From positions 87,697-151,696 of the forward strand of contig CAMAXF010000004.1 of the NCBI GenBank assembly GCA_945862305.1: 64,000 nt of DNA, in the 5' to 3' direction. The notes under the pieces were generated by a model that saw only the letters and a program-made list of their open reading frames with translations, was not told where the DNA came from and did not search any database. Shown piece after piece: positions 20,124 to 30,150 of this stretch. Within the stretch, counting starts at the first letter, position 1, and every line of letters begins with the position of its first letter. The position numbers were made by a program, and so were the translations under genes. This DNA comes from Bordetella parapertussis (lineage in GTDB: Bacteria > Pseudomonadota > Gammaproteobacteria > Burkholderiales > Burkholderiaceae_A).

Positions 20124-20611
20124 CGCCTTTTCTCCTTCTTTGGAAAATCGGGCACCAGTCGTGCCTCATCAACATCGGAACAATCAAAATCAAGGGCGAG
20201 GGTTTCACCGCCAGCACCCTCGAACAGCACTTGAAACCTGGCCCCATCGCGGGGGGTGTCCAGCAAGGCCAGCGGGCCCTCAAAATTTCGCCGGTTGCCC
20301 ATCGGGCGACGCAGCCGAAGCTTGATCCGTTGGCCTGCAAATCGGGTGAAGTCTTGGGCCGTTCGAAGCCGGCGGTCGAATCCCGGCGAGGACACCTCGA
20401 GCCGGGCAAACTCGATCCCTTCGACCGGCAGTTCGTGCACCAACTGATTGGAGAGGGCCTCGCAGTCGTCTACGGTGATCAGTCGACTCCCATCTGCCAC
20501 ATCGATAAAAACCCGCAGGATGCCGGCCGGCGTTTGGTCGAGATCGACCAGGTCATAGCCAAAGCCCTGCGCGCTTGCTTCGATCGTCTGCCACACCCGC
20601 TCCGACAGCAT
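20120..20611 (-). CDS. rimP: Ribosome maturation factor RimP
   Basis: Assists early assembly of the 30S subunit. The 163-residue product has the RimP two-domain pattern: [37 protein letters not shown] and [21 protein letters not shown] with the C-terminal SH3-like part after it. First gene of the rimP-nusA-infB operon. Only 19 bases separate its start from a U-tract hairpin, so transcripts must pass through that hairpin to reach it. Confidence 0.93.
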   Translation of the reverse strand: MLSERVWQTIEASAQGFGYDLVDLDQTPAGILRVFIDVADGSRLITVDDCEALSNQLVHELPVEGIEFARLEVSSPGFDRRLRTAQDFTRFAGQRIKLRLRRPMGNRRNFEGPLALLDTPRDGARFQVLFEGAGGETLALDFDCSDVDEARLVPDFPKKEKRR

Positions 20612-20629
20612 CCCGCCTAAGTCTCCCGT

Positions 20630-20660
20630 GAAAAAAAAATGGGCCCGGATGAGCCCATTT
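20630..20660 (-). terminator. Intrinsic terminator-like hairpin in the rimP leader
   Basis: On the minus strand AAATGGGC, an 8-nt loop and GCCCATTT form an 8-bp stem that runs straight into a T-rich tract. It lies about 80 to 110 bp after the rluB stop and 19 bp before the rimP start. It may end rluB transcription, but a promoter-like pair sits between it and rluB, so it may also attenuate the rimP operon. Confidence 0.75.
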
Positions 20661-20683
20661 CTTAGAAATTAGAATCAGGCGGC

Positions 20684-20713
20684 ATTGTAAGCCATCTGGC
20701 TGATTCCAATCAA
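20684..20713 (-). promoter_or_regulatory. Sigma-70-like promoter for the rimP-nusA-infB operon
   Basis: On the minus strand TTGATT (20713-20708) and TACAAT (20689-20684) are separated by 18 bp, close to the -35/-10 consensus. The predicted start of transcription near 20677 is upstream of the hairpin at 20637-20660, placing that hairpin in the 5' leader. Confidence 0.55.
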
Positions 20714-20738
20714 CCGGATGCCCCAGCCTGGTGCTCGG

Positions 20739-22121
20739 CTAAACCCCCGGGCTGCCGGGCTTCTTGCGGCCTGCACCGCGACGTCCGCCCGGTCTGCCGC
20801 CGGGCGCCGCGGGCCGAGCCCCACCACCACCCGGCCGGCCACCACCACCGCCTGCCCGCTGCGGCGCTGAGAGCACCCCGTTGGGCTGCTTGGCCGTGCC
20901 CCAGGTGGTCTGCAAGGGATTCGGTTTGCGAGCCCCTTGATTCTTCTTGGGCTTTCCTGCCAGGTGCGACAAATGCGCATCTGGCCCGCTGGGCTGCCAT
21001 TCATCGTCATGGCCCTGCTGGTCGTACTCCTCGGCATCCAGCGCACGATCGTGGGGGTCGATGGCCGCCCGAGACTCGCTGGACATGGGGCCCTCGAAGG
21101 CCTTGGGTGCACGGTTGCCGCGAGGCGGTCGGGCCTCAGGCTTGGTGCGGGCCCCTGCCCGCCCACCCTGCTTGCCACGGCTGCCTGGCCGCCCAGCCTG
21201 ACGCTGCTTGAGGCCCACCGATGCCATGAGCTCGGTCACCGCCTCTGCCGACAGATCGGCCGACTGGCCGCGCTTGAGCCCAGGGGGCAGTGCCACCATG
21301 CCGTAGCGAATGCGAATCAGCCGACTGACCGTGACGCCCACGGCATCGAAAATACGGCGCACTTCTCTGTTTCGGCCTTCCTTCAGGGTGACCCGCCACC
21401 AGCGGTTCGCGCCCTCGCCGCCAGCCTCCATGATGTTGTCGAAATGGGCAGGGCCATCGTCGAGCACCACGCCATCGCGCATCTGCTGAAGCGCCTCTGG
21501 ACTGAGCTCTCCGAATACACGCACGGCGTACTCTCGTTCAATTTCAGAGCGCGGATGCATGAGTCGATTGGCCAGCTCGCCCGAGGTGGTGAAGAGCAAC
21601 AGCCCCTCGGTGCTGACATCGAGCCGTCCCACCGTGATCCATCGGCCGAACTTCACCGGGGGCAGCTGACGAAAGACGGTCACCCGCTGCTGCGGATCGG
21701 ACTTGGTCACGATCTCACCAGCTGGCTTGTGATAAGCCAGGACTCGAACCGGCGGAGGCTCGACCTGAATGCGAATTGGCTTGCCATTGACCTTGACCTG
21801 ATCGCTGTGCACGATCCGTTGGCCAATGTGGGCGGGCGTGCCGTTGACGGACACGCGCCCCGCGAGGATGAGCTCCTCCATCTCGCGGCGAGAGCCCACG
21901 CCGGCATCGGCGAGCACCTTGTGAAGCTTTGGAGGGTCGTAGCTCGCGCCAGCTGGCGTGGCCGGTGCGAGCCGATCGGCAGAGTCTGGTGCCGCCAAGA
22001 AGGGCAGCGCCTCGTCCTCAGCCTCCAGAACGGGCGTGTTTGGCTGGGTCTCGACTTGATCCATTGCCTCGGGCGCGTCGGGATCAATGTCGGGATCGAT
22101 GGTGTGGTCTTGCTCGTGCAT
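20739..22121 (-). CDS. rluB: 23S rRNA pseudouridine synthase RluB-type, with glycine/arginine-rich tail
   Basis: Isomerises a uridine in 23S rRNA helix 89 (position 2605 in E. coli). The 460-residue protein has an acidic N-terminal extension of about 60 residues, an S4 RNA-binding domain (LHKVLADAGVGSRREMEELI) and the catalytic motif GRLDVSTEGLLLFT with D168. The last 130 or so residues are low complexity, rich in Gly, Arg, Pro and Lys (for example GGGGGRPGGGG), likely disordered and RNA binding. It follows scpB by a few bases, a common pairing. RluF/RluE-like specificity cannot be excluded. Confidence 0.9.
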   Translation of the reverse strand: MHEQDHTIDPDIDPDAPEAMDQVETQPNTPVLEAEDEALPFLAAPDSADRLAPATPAGASYDPPKLHKVLADAGVGSRREMEELILAGRVSVNGTPAHIGQRIVHSDQVKVNGKPIRIQVEPPPVRVLAYHKPAGEIVTKSDPQQRVTVFRQLPPVKFGRWITVGRLDVSTEGLLLFTTSGELANRLMHPRSEIEREYAVRVFGELSPEALQQMRDGVVLDDGPAHFDNIMEAGGEGANRWWRVTLKEGRNREVRRIFDAVGVTVSRLIRIRYGMVALPPGLKRGQSADLSAEAVTELMASVGLKQRQAGRPGSRGKQGGRAGARTKPEARPPRGNRAPKAFEGPMSSESRAAIDPHDRALDAEEYDQQGHDDEWQPSGPDAHLSHLAGKPKKNQGARKPNPLQTTWGTAKQPNGVLSAPQRAGGGGGRPGGGGARPAAPGGRPGGRRGAGRKKPGSPGV

Positions 22122-22125
22122 CTGG

Positions 22126-22686
22126 CTAACTCCCTGATTGGGCGTGAAGAAGAATCTGGCTGGCCGCTTCCGACCAGCCCTCTTCCAAGGGGGGCAGCTC
22201 TTCCAAGGAGCGCAGGCCCAAATCGTCTAAAAACTGCCGCGTGGTGCCGTAGAGCGCAGGCCGCCCAGGGGCATCACGATGTCCAATGGTCTCGACCCAG
22301 CCCCGCTCCTCGAGGGCACGCAGCACCGGCGTGGCCACCACCACGCCCCGAATCTCTTCAATGTCGCCACGGGTCACCGGCTGGCGATAAGCAATAATGG
22401 CCAATGTCTCCATCGTGGCCCTGGAGTAGCGAGACGGCTTCTCGGGCTTGAGCCGATCGAGGTACACCCGCATGTCCGCGCGGGACTGGAAACGCCAGCC
22501 TGAGGCCAGCGGTGCAAGCTCCACGCCGCGGTCAGACCAATCCCGGCGAAGATCGTCCAGCAGCAGCCGCACGGTTTCTTCATCGAGTTCATCATTAAAA
22601 AGCCGCCGAAGGACCGGGAGCGCCAAAGGCTCTGAACTGGTCAGCAGGGCGGCTTCGAGCACCTTCTTTGCTTCAGCCGTATTCAT
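22126..22686 (-). CDS. scpB: Segregation and condensation protein ScpB
   Basis: Kleisin-associated winged-helix subunit of the SMC-ScpAB chromosome condensin. The 186-residue product has [22 protein letters not shown] at the N-terminus and the diagnostic segment [21 protein letters not shown]. The ATG at 22686 is chosen because the longer frame would run into the tRNA-Ser gene. scpA is not nearby. Only 13 bases separate the tRNA 3' end from the start codon. Confidence 0.92.
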   Translation of the reverse strand: MNTAEAKKVLEAALLTSSEPLALPVLRRLFNDELDEETVRLLLDDLRRDWSDRGVELAPLASGWRFQSRADMRVYLDRLKPEKPSRYSRATMETLAIIAYRQPVTRGDIEEIRGVVVATPVLRALEERGWVETIGHRDAPGRPALYGTTRQFLDDLGLRSLEELPPLEEGWSEAASQILLHAQSGS

Positions 22687-22699
22687 TCGATCTTTAGGG

Positions 22700-22790
22700 T
22701 GGCGGAGAGAGGGGGATTCGAACCCCCGATAGGCTATGAACCTATACACGCTTTCCAGGCGTGCGACTTAAACCACTCATCCATCTCTCC
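22700..22790 (-). tRNA. tRNA-Ser (anticodon GGA)
   Basis: The minus strand folds as a class II tRNA. The acceptor arms GGAGAGA and TCTCTCC pair, the anticodon stem CACGC/GCGTG encloses loop CTGGAAA with GGA at 22756-22754, there is a long variable arm, and the T arm GGGGG-TTCGAAT-CCCCC follows. Discriminator G and an encoded CCA end at 22700. Reads UCC and UCU serine codons. It lies between acs and scpB, all on the same strand. Confidence 0.97.
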
Positions 22791-22805
22791 GCAGAGGGGA
22801 TGCAA

Positions 22806-22835
22806 GGCGGGCCTCGCATTGCTGCGAAACCCGCC
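22806..22835 (-). terminator. Long GNRA-capped hairpin after acs
   Basis: On the minus-strand RNA, GGCGGGUUUCGCA and UGCGAGGCCCGCC form a fully paired 13-bp stem (two G-U pairs) closed by a GCAA tetraloop. The other strand would have two C-A mismatches, so the structure is specific to the acs transcript. It starts 26 bp after the acs stop. There is no U-tract, so it may be a 3'-protecting or Rho-assisted element instead of an intrinsic terminator. Confidence 0.6.
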
Positions 22836-22860
22836 GGTTCAAGCGCGCCAGTGTAGCAGT

Positions 22861-24849
<1,989 letters not shown>

Positions 24850-24909
24850 GTTGTCTCCTCCTAGGTGTGATAATTCTTTTCAAATAAATTTACGCCAAAA
24901 AGAGACGTC

Positions 24910-26430
24910 ATGCGCCCAATTCGTCAAGAAGATTTCATCCAGAGCATTGCTGATGCATTCCAGTTCATCAGCTACTACCACCCGCTTGACTATGTCCAGG
25001 CGCTCGGGGCTGCCCATGATCGCGAGCAGAGCCCGGCTGCAAAGGATGCGATTGCGCAGATCCTCACGAACAGTCGAATGAGCGCAGAGGGCCATCGGCC
25101 CATCTGCCAGGACACTGGCATTGCCACGGTCTTTCTGAAGATTGGCATGCATGCACGCTGGGACGACGCCACCATGACCGTCTCGGAGATGGTTAATGAG
25201 GGCGTCCGTCGCGCCTACGGTGACGCGGACAACCCGCTTCGGGCCTCGGTGCTCGCCGAACCTGCAGGCGCCCGACGCAACACCAAGGACAACACCCCGG
25301 CCGTGATCCACACCGAGATCGTTGGCGGCGCGGAGGTTGAGGTCATTTGCGCGGCCAAGGGCGGCGGCAGCGAGGCCAAGGCCAAGCTCGGCATGCTCAA
25401 TCCGAGCGATTCCATCGTCGACTGGGTGCTCAAGACCGTGCCCACCATGGGTGCGGGCTGGTGCCCGCCGGGCATTTTAGGGATCGGCATCGGCGGCACA
25501 CCGGAGAAGGCCATGCTGCTGGCCAAGGAGTCGCTCATGGCCCCGGTGGACATGGCTGAGTTGCTGGCCCGGGGGCCTGAAACACCGATCGAAAAGCTTC
25601 GTGCAGAGCTCTACGAAAAGGTCAATGCCCTCGGCATTGGTGCCCAGGGGCTGGGCGGCCTCACCACGGTGGTGGATGTCAAGGTCATGGACTACCCCAC
25701 CCATGCGGCCAATCTGCCAGTGGCCCTGATTCCAAACTGCGCAGCGACTCGGCATGTGCACTTCCATCTCGATGGCAGTGGCCCCGTGGCCCTCGTGCCA
25801 CCGAGCCTCTCAGACTGGCCCAAGGTCAGCTGGGCCCCAGACACCAAGACCTCTCAACGGGTAGACCTCAACAGCCTGACGCCCGCCCAGGTGGCGGCCT
25901 GGACGCCTGGCCAGACCCTGCTGTTGTCAGGACGGCTCCTGACCGGCCGGGATGCCGCACACAAACGCATCGCCGACATGCTGGCCCGAGGAGAGCCACT
26001 GCCTGTCGACTTCACGAATCGCGTGATCTATTACGTGGGTCCCGTCGATCCGGTTCGAGAGGAGGCTGTCGGCCCTGCAGGTCCCACCACGGCCACCCGC
26101 ATGGACAAATTCACCGACATGATGCTGGAGAAGACAGGCCTCATCGCCATGATCGGAAAGGCCGAACGCGGACCTGAGGCCATCGCAGCCATCAAGGCCC
26201 ATCGCTCGGCCTACCTCATGGCCGTGGGTGGAGCAGCCTATCTGGTGAGCAAGGCCATTCGCTCAGCCAAGGTCGTTGGCTTCGAGGACCTCGGCATGGA
26301 GGCCATCTACGAGTTCGAGGTGGCCGACATGCCGGTCACCGTGGCCGTTGATGCCAATGGCACCTCGGTCCACGAGACCGGCCCTCGGGAATGGAAGGTG
26401 CGAATCGAGGGCCTGAGGACGTCTGCCTGA
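24910..26430 (+). CDS. Class I fumarate hydratase (iron-sulfur)
   Basis: Interconverts fumarate and malate using an oxygen-labile [4Fe-4S] cluster. The 506-residue protein covers both the fumerase N- and C-domains in one chain. RPICQDTGIATVF carries one cluster cysteine (C66) and IPNCAATRHVHF a second; the C-domain has GRLLTGRDAAHKR and the typical ending NGTSVHETGPREWK. FumA/FumB-type size is slightly larger (about 548). Tartrate dehydratase is related, but the single-chain form favours fumarase. It is divergent from acs. Confidence 0.9.
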   Translation: MRPIRQEDFIQSIADAFQFISYYHPLDYVQALGAAHDREQSPAAKDAIAQILTNSRMSAEGHRPICQDTGIATVFLKIGMHARWDDATMTVSEMVNEGVRRAYGDADNPLRASVLAEPAGARRNTKDNTPAVIHTEIVGGAEVEVICAAKGGGSEAKAKLGMLNPSDSIVDWVLKTVPTMGAGWCPPGILGIGIGGTPEKAMLLAKESLMAPVDMAELLARGPETPIEKLRAELYEKVNALGIGAQGLGGLTTVVDVKVMDYPTHAANLPVALIPNCAATRHVHFHLDGSGPVALVPPSLSDWPKVSWAPDTKTSQRVDLNSLTPAQVAAWTPGQTLLLSGRLLTGRDAAHKRIADMLARGEPLPVDFTNRVIYYVGPVDPVREEAVGPAGPTTATRMDKFTDMMLEKTGLIAMIGKAERGPEAIAAIKAHRSAYLMAVGGAAYLVSKAIRSAKVVGFEDLGMEAIYEFEVADMPVTVAVDANGTSVHETGPREWKVRIEGLRTSA

Positions 26431-26433
26431 CGA

Positions 26434-26841
26434 TCAAAGGCCCAGAGCCGCGATGCCGGCTTTGGCCACCTGAGCATCCTCGTGGGACTTCACATTTGAG
26501 ACACCCACCGCACCAATGCAATGGCCCTCGGCCATGATGGGAACGCCTCCCTCGAGCATGGCCTCTAGTTCCGGTGCTGACAGAAAGGACGTCCGTCCCC
26601 CGTTGATGATGTCCTCGTAGAGCTTGGACTCCCGACGTCCGAGGGCTGCAGTGCGGGCCTTCTGGGGCGCAATGTGGGCCGAGATCGGGGGTGCACCATC
26701 GAGCCGCTTGAACCACAGCAGGTGTCCGCCCTCATCGCAGATGGCGATGCTCACCTTGAATCCGTGCTGATGGGCTTCGGCCTCTGCCGCCGCACCAATT
26801 TTTTCAATGTCTGACTGGGTCAATGCTGGCTTTTGAATCAT
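26434..26841 (-). CDS. GlcG/HbpS-like heme-binding family protein
   Basis: A 135-residue protein of the GlcG/HbpS (DUF336) family. It has the characteristic VSIAICDEGGHLLWFKRLDGAP and the C-terminal GGVPIMAEGHCIGAVGVS segments. No signal peptide is seen, so it is probably cytoplasmic. Members bind heme or iron, or sit in glycolate operons, and the exact role here is unknown. It diverges from an iron-binding receptor gene across a Fur-like site, which suggests an iron-related job. The start is preceded by GAGGAG. Confidence 0.8.
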   Translation of the reverse strand: MIQKPALTQSDIEKIGAAAEAEAHQHGFKVSIAICDEGGHLLWFKRLDGAPPISAHIAPQKARTAALGRRESKLYEDIINGGRTSFLSAPELEAMLEGGVPIMAEGHCIGAVGVSNVKSHEDAQVAKAGIAALGL

Positions 26842-26866
26842 GTCGACTCCTCAGGGGGTTGCAATT

Positions 26867-26885
26867 AAAAATAATTCTCATTAAG
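26867..26885. promoter_or_regulatory. Fur-like box between the GlcG-like and iron-receptor genes
   Basis: AAAAATAATTCTCATTAAG matches the 19-bp Fur consensus at about 12 positions and contains the common ATAATTCTCATT core. It lies 26 bp upstream of the GlcG-like start and about 46 bp upstream of the receptor start, so it could repress both genes when iron is plentiful. Confidence 0.6.
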
Positions 26886-26930
26886 CTTACGGATGAGCGC
26901 ACTTCAATCCAATGTTTGTTCAACCACTTT

Positions 26931-27998
26931 ATGAAGCGTACAGCCATGACACGTCGACTCTTCCTCTCCACCACCCTCGTGGTGGCCGCCACGGCCACAC
27001 TGCCCACGCTGATTGCCGGCATGAGCACACCCGCCATGGCCCAATCGAATGTTCTCAACCTTTACACCGCACGACATTACAGCAGCGACGATGCCCTGTA
27101 TGCCAAGTTCACTGCGAAGACCGGCATCAAGGTCAATGTGGTGAGCTCGAGCGACGAGCCGCTATTGGAGCGCATCCGCAGCGAGGGAGCAGCCGGTCCT
27201 GCCGATGTGATCCTGCTGGTCGACGCCACACGCCTGTGGCGGGCGCAGCAAGAAGGCCTCTTTCAGCCGCTGAAATCTGCAGTCCTCGACAAGGCCATTC
27301 CAGCGGACCGCCGTGGCGGCGACGCCTGGGTGGGCCTCACCACCCGGGAGCGTGTCCTGATCATCGACCCCACCAGGGTCAAGCCCGAGCAGGTCTCGAC
27401 CTATGCAAGCCTTGCGGATCCCTCCTTCAAGGGCCTGGTCTGCTCCAGAACTGCATCCCACCCCTACATGCTCTCGCTCATCGGCTCGCAATTGGCCAAG
27501 CACGGGTCGGAGAAGACGGAGGCCTGGATGCGTGGCGTGATTGCCAACCTGGCGCGACCATCCAAAGGCGGGGATACGGACCAGATCCGTGCCGTGGCAT
27601 CGGGCGAGTGCGGGGTGGCCATCTCAAACAGCTACTACTACGCCCGGCTGATGCGCAGCGACAAGCCAGAGGACAAGGCGGCTGTGGCCAAAACCCGACT
27701 GGTCTGGCCCGACCAGAAAGGCGATGGTACGCACCTGAACATCTCCGGCGGGGGCATTGCCAAGCATGCGCAAAATGCCGCCAACGCACGTGCATTCCTC
27801 GAATTCCTCGCCAGCCCGGAGATTCAAGGGCAGTTCGCCATGGCCAACAACGAGCGACCTGTTGTGGCCAAGGTGCCCTATGACAACCCGGCCCTGACAA
27901 GGCTAGGAACCTTCAAGGCAGACCCCATGCCCGTGGAGAAATTCGCCAGTCAGAGCCGACTGGCTCAGCAGTTGGTGGACAAGACCGGCTGGCGTTAA
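26931..27998 (+). CDS. Periplasmic Fe(3+) ABC transporter substrate-binding protein (FbpA-like)
   Basis: Periplasmic ferric-iron receptor of the FbpA/FutA type, about 355 residues. The signal peptide contains TRRLFLS, which resembles a twin-arginine motif, and ends near PAMAQ. The mature start NVLNLYTARHYSSDDALYAKF and the tyrosine pair in SNSYYYARL (Fe ligands in the family) support iron binding. Start is 26931 (MKRTAM) or 26946 (MTRR). No permease or ATPase gene is adjacent, so it must work with components encoded elsewhere. A Fur-like box lies upstream. Confidence 0.88.
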   Translation: MKRTAMTRRLFLSTTLVVAATATLPTLIAGMSTPAMAQSNVLNLYTARHYSSDDALYAKFTAKTGIKVNVVSSSDEPLLERIRSEGAAGPADVILLVDATRLWRAQQEGLFQPLKSAVLDKAIPADRRGGDAWVGLTTRERVLIIDPTRVKPEQVSTYASLADPSFKGLVCSRTASHPYMLSLIGSQLAKHGSEKTEAWMRGVIANLARPSKGGDTDQIRAVASGECGVAISNSYYYARLMRSDKPEDKAAVAKTRLVWPDQKGDGTHLNISGGGIAKHAQNAANARAFLEFLASPEIQGQFAMANNERPVVAKVPYDNPALTRLGTFKADPMPVEKFASQSRLAQQLVDKTGWR

Positions 27999-28033
27999 CG
28001 CCGCTGATAAGGCCGCTGGACGGGGCCCGGTCT

Positions 28034-28393
28034 CTAGGCTGGGCCCACCGCCGCGATCACCTTGATCTCCACACGATAGGCCGGGGTGGCCATCTTGGCC
28101 TCCACGGTGGCCCTGGGCGGGGTATGACCCGGCACAACCCAGGCATCCCAGACGCTGTTCATCAACTTGAAATCTGCCATGTCGGCCAAAAAGATCTGGA
28201 CCGAGAGCAGTCTTGATTTATCTGACCCCGCCTCGGCCAGCAGCCGGTCGATCGCATCGAGCACCTGCTTGGTCTGGCCGACCACATCGGCGCTTGGGTC
28301 TGCCGCAACCTGGCCCGCCAAATAGACCGTGCCCTGATGAACAGCCACTTCGGACATTCGTGCACCCACATGCATGCGCTTGATTTCAGACAT
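28034..28393 (-). CDS. RidA family reactive imine deaminase
   Basis: A 119-residue member of the YjgF/YER057c/UK114 (Rid) family. The conserved Arg is present in TPPRATVEAKMA, followed by the typical ending VEIKVIAAV, so imine/enamine hydrolysis is plausible. The N-terminus (MSEIKRMHVGARMSEVAVHQGTVYLAGQVA) is more like Rid subfamilies than archetypal RidA. It overlaps the alpha/beta hydrolase gene by eight bases and is probably co-translated. Confidence 0.85.
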   Translation of the reverse strand: MSEIKRMHVGARMSEVAVHQGTVYLAGQVAADPSADVVGQTKQVLDAIDRLLAEAGSDKSRLLSVQIFLADMADFKLMNSVWDAWVVPGHTPPRATVEAKMATPAYRVEIKVIAAVGPA

Positions 28394-29303
28394 CACTGCT
28401 CCTTTCAAAAATCCATTGAACAATTGCCTCAACCTCCTCGGCTCGAATGAGCGACGGGGCATGGCCAACCCCTTGCAGGGTGAGAAGACGCGCCATGGGG
28501 CCGCGATGGGTCATGGCCTGTGCCACCTCGGGCGTCAGCAGATCACTGTCCGCACCACGCACCAGCAGTGTGGGCACCTCGATGGCATCGTAGAGGGGCC
28601 AGACATCCATGTCTGGAGGCGGCTGGCCCTCTGCCATCGCAAAGGCCTGACGAAACGGTTCGGACAATGATGGGTCGTAGTGGAACCGATACCCATCACC
28701 ATCTGGGTGCAGCACGGTCTCGGCCAAGTGCTGCCACTCTGCATCCGTGTGGGGACCAAAGCCGGCAAAGATCTTTCGAACCAGCGCCTCAGCCTCCTCA
28801 AAGGTCCCGAAATAAGGGTCGGCCCCCAGGTATCGGCCGATCCGCCCGAGTGCCTCCCCACTGACCACGGCACCCACATCGTTGAGGACCAACGAGCGCA
28901 GCCGAACGGCCGGGTATCGATCGGCCCGATCTGGCGCACCCGCCAGAATCATGGCGATCAGTCCGCCCATGGAGGTGCCCACCCAATGCATGGGTGGCAA
29001 GGCCAACTGCTCGGCCATGGACTGCATGTCATCTGCGTACTGCGTCACGAGGTAGTGCTGTGGATCGGAGAGCCAGTCGGACGCGCCTCGGCCCACCACA
29101 TCGGGGGCCAGCACCCGGTGGGTCTCTGAGAGCCGCTCTGCCAGTCGTTGAAAGTCGTGCCCGACCCGCGTGAGGCCGTGCACGCAGACCACCACCTGGG
29201 CATTCTCTGGGCTGCCCCACTCGTGCACCACCATGCGGTGCGGCCCACTCGGGCTGCTGCACTCGATCGTATGGCGACGCACGGCGCTTGGTTTGAGATT
29301 CAT
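28386..29303 (-). CDS. Alpha/beta hydrolase
   Basis: A 305-residue alpha/beta-hydrolase fold protein. The oxyanion region CVHGLTRVGHDF, the nucleophile elbow GTSMGG with S111, a likely acid in GADSDLLTPE and the histidine in GVGHAPSLI make a full Ser-Asp-His triad. There is no signal peptide. The substrate is not identifiable; the neighbouring 3-hydroxybutyrate dehydrogenase gene, divergent by 25 bp, hints at ester or lactone hydrolysis in fatty-acid or polyhydroxyalkanoate metabolism, which is inference only. Confidence 0.85.
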   Translation of the reverse strand: MNLKPSAVRRHTIECSSPSGPHRMVVHEWGSPENAQVVVCVHGLTRVGHDFQRLAERLSETHRVLAPDVVGRGASDWLSDPQHYLVTQYADDMQSMAEQLALPPMHWVGTSMGGLIAMILAGAPDRADRYPAVRLRSLVLNDVGAVVSGEALGRIGRYLGADPYFGTFEEAEALVRKIFAGFGPHTDAEWQHLAETVLHPDGDGYRFHYDPSLSEPFRQAFAMAEGQPPPDMDVWPLYDAIEVPTLLVRGADSDLLTPEVAQAMTHRGPMARLLTLQGVGHAPSLIRAEEVEAIVQWIFERSSDV

Positions 29304-29328
29304 TGCGCTGCGAGACTATCATCCCTGC

Positions 29329-30150
29329 ATGACCAAGACGACAACCCGCGGCATTGCAACCCACGGCCAACTGCGCGGCAGGGTGGCTCTCATCACAGGC
29401 TCCACCAGTGGCATCGGGCTTGGCCTGGCCGAGGCCTTTGCAGCCGAGGGCGCCTCTCTGGTGATCAACGGATTCTCCAGCCCAGCAGAGGTCGAGGCCA
29501 TTGTCTCGAGGCTCTCATCCATCAGCCAGGCCCCTGTGCACTACCACGGGGCGGACATGTCTCGCCCCGCGGAGATTGCGGAGTTGGTCGGCCACGCGGA
29601 ACACACCTTGGGACGGCTGGACATCCTCATCAACAATGCCGGCATTCAGCATGTGGCCCCAGTCGAGGAGTTTCCCACCGAGCGGTGGGATGCCGTCATT
29701 GCGATCAACCTCACGGCGGCCTTTCACACCATTCGGGCAGCCCTGCCAGGCATGAGAGCACGGGGCCATGGCCGAATCATCAATCTGGCCTCGGCCCACG
29801 GACTGGTCGCCTCTGCGAACAAATCAGCCTACGTCGCGGCCAAACATGGCCTTGTCGGCCTGACCAAGGTGGTGGCCCTCGAGACTGCACAGACCGACAT
29901 CACCTGCAATGCAATCTGCCCCGGCTGGGTCCTGACCCCACTGGTGCAAAAGCAGGTCGAGGCACGGGCCGCACAAGAGCAGGTGTCTGTTGAAGTGGCC
30001 AAGTCGAGGCTGTTGCTGGAGAAGCAGCCCTCCGGAGAATTCGTCACCCCGGACCAACTTGCCGGCCTGGCGCTATTTCTGTGCAGCCCAGCGGCCAGTC
30101 AGGTTCGCGGTGCGGCCTGGAATGTCGACGGGGGCTGGCTGGCCCAGTGA
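29329..30150 (+). CDS. D-3-hydroxybutyrate dehydrogenase (SDR family)
   Basis: NAD-dependent short-chain dehydrogenase, 273 residues, likely oxidising 3-hydroxybutyrate to acetoacetate. The Rossmann motif TGSTSGIGLG, NNAGIQ, catalytic Ser in LASAHG and SAYVAAKHG (YxxxK) are all present, and NAICPGWVLTPLVQKQ is typical of BdhA-type enzymes. The ATG at 29329 begins the protein; the longer frame upstream is antisense to the hydrolase. Its last 78 bases overlap the convergent comEC 3' end. Confidence 0.88.
   Translation: MTKTTTRGIATHGQLRGRVALITGSTSGIGLGLAEAFAAEGASLVINGFSSPAEVEAIVSRLSSISQAPVHYHGADMSRPAEIAELVGHAEHTLGRLDILINNAGIQHVAPVEEFPTERWDAVIAINLTAAFHTIRAALPGMRARGHGRIINLASAHGLVASANKSAYVAAKHGLVGLTKVVALETAQTDITCNAICPGWVLTPLVQKQVEARAAQEQVSVEVAKSRLLLEKQPSGEFVTPDQLAGLALFLCSPAASQVRGAAWNVDGGWLAQ

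Noticed and set aside
24862..24885. GATAATTCTTTTCAAAT-like stretch between acs and fumarase as a second Fur box
   Set aside because: Only one half resembles a Fur site and there is no symmetric second half; it could equally be an A/T-rich promoter element.
27999..28033. GGGCCC repeats between the iron receptor and RidA genes as a terminator
   Set aside because: The two copies form no clean stem-loop followed by a U-tract, and part of the pattern is RidA coding sequence.
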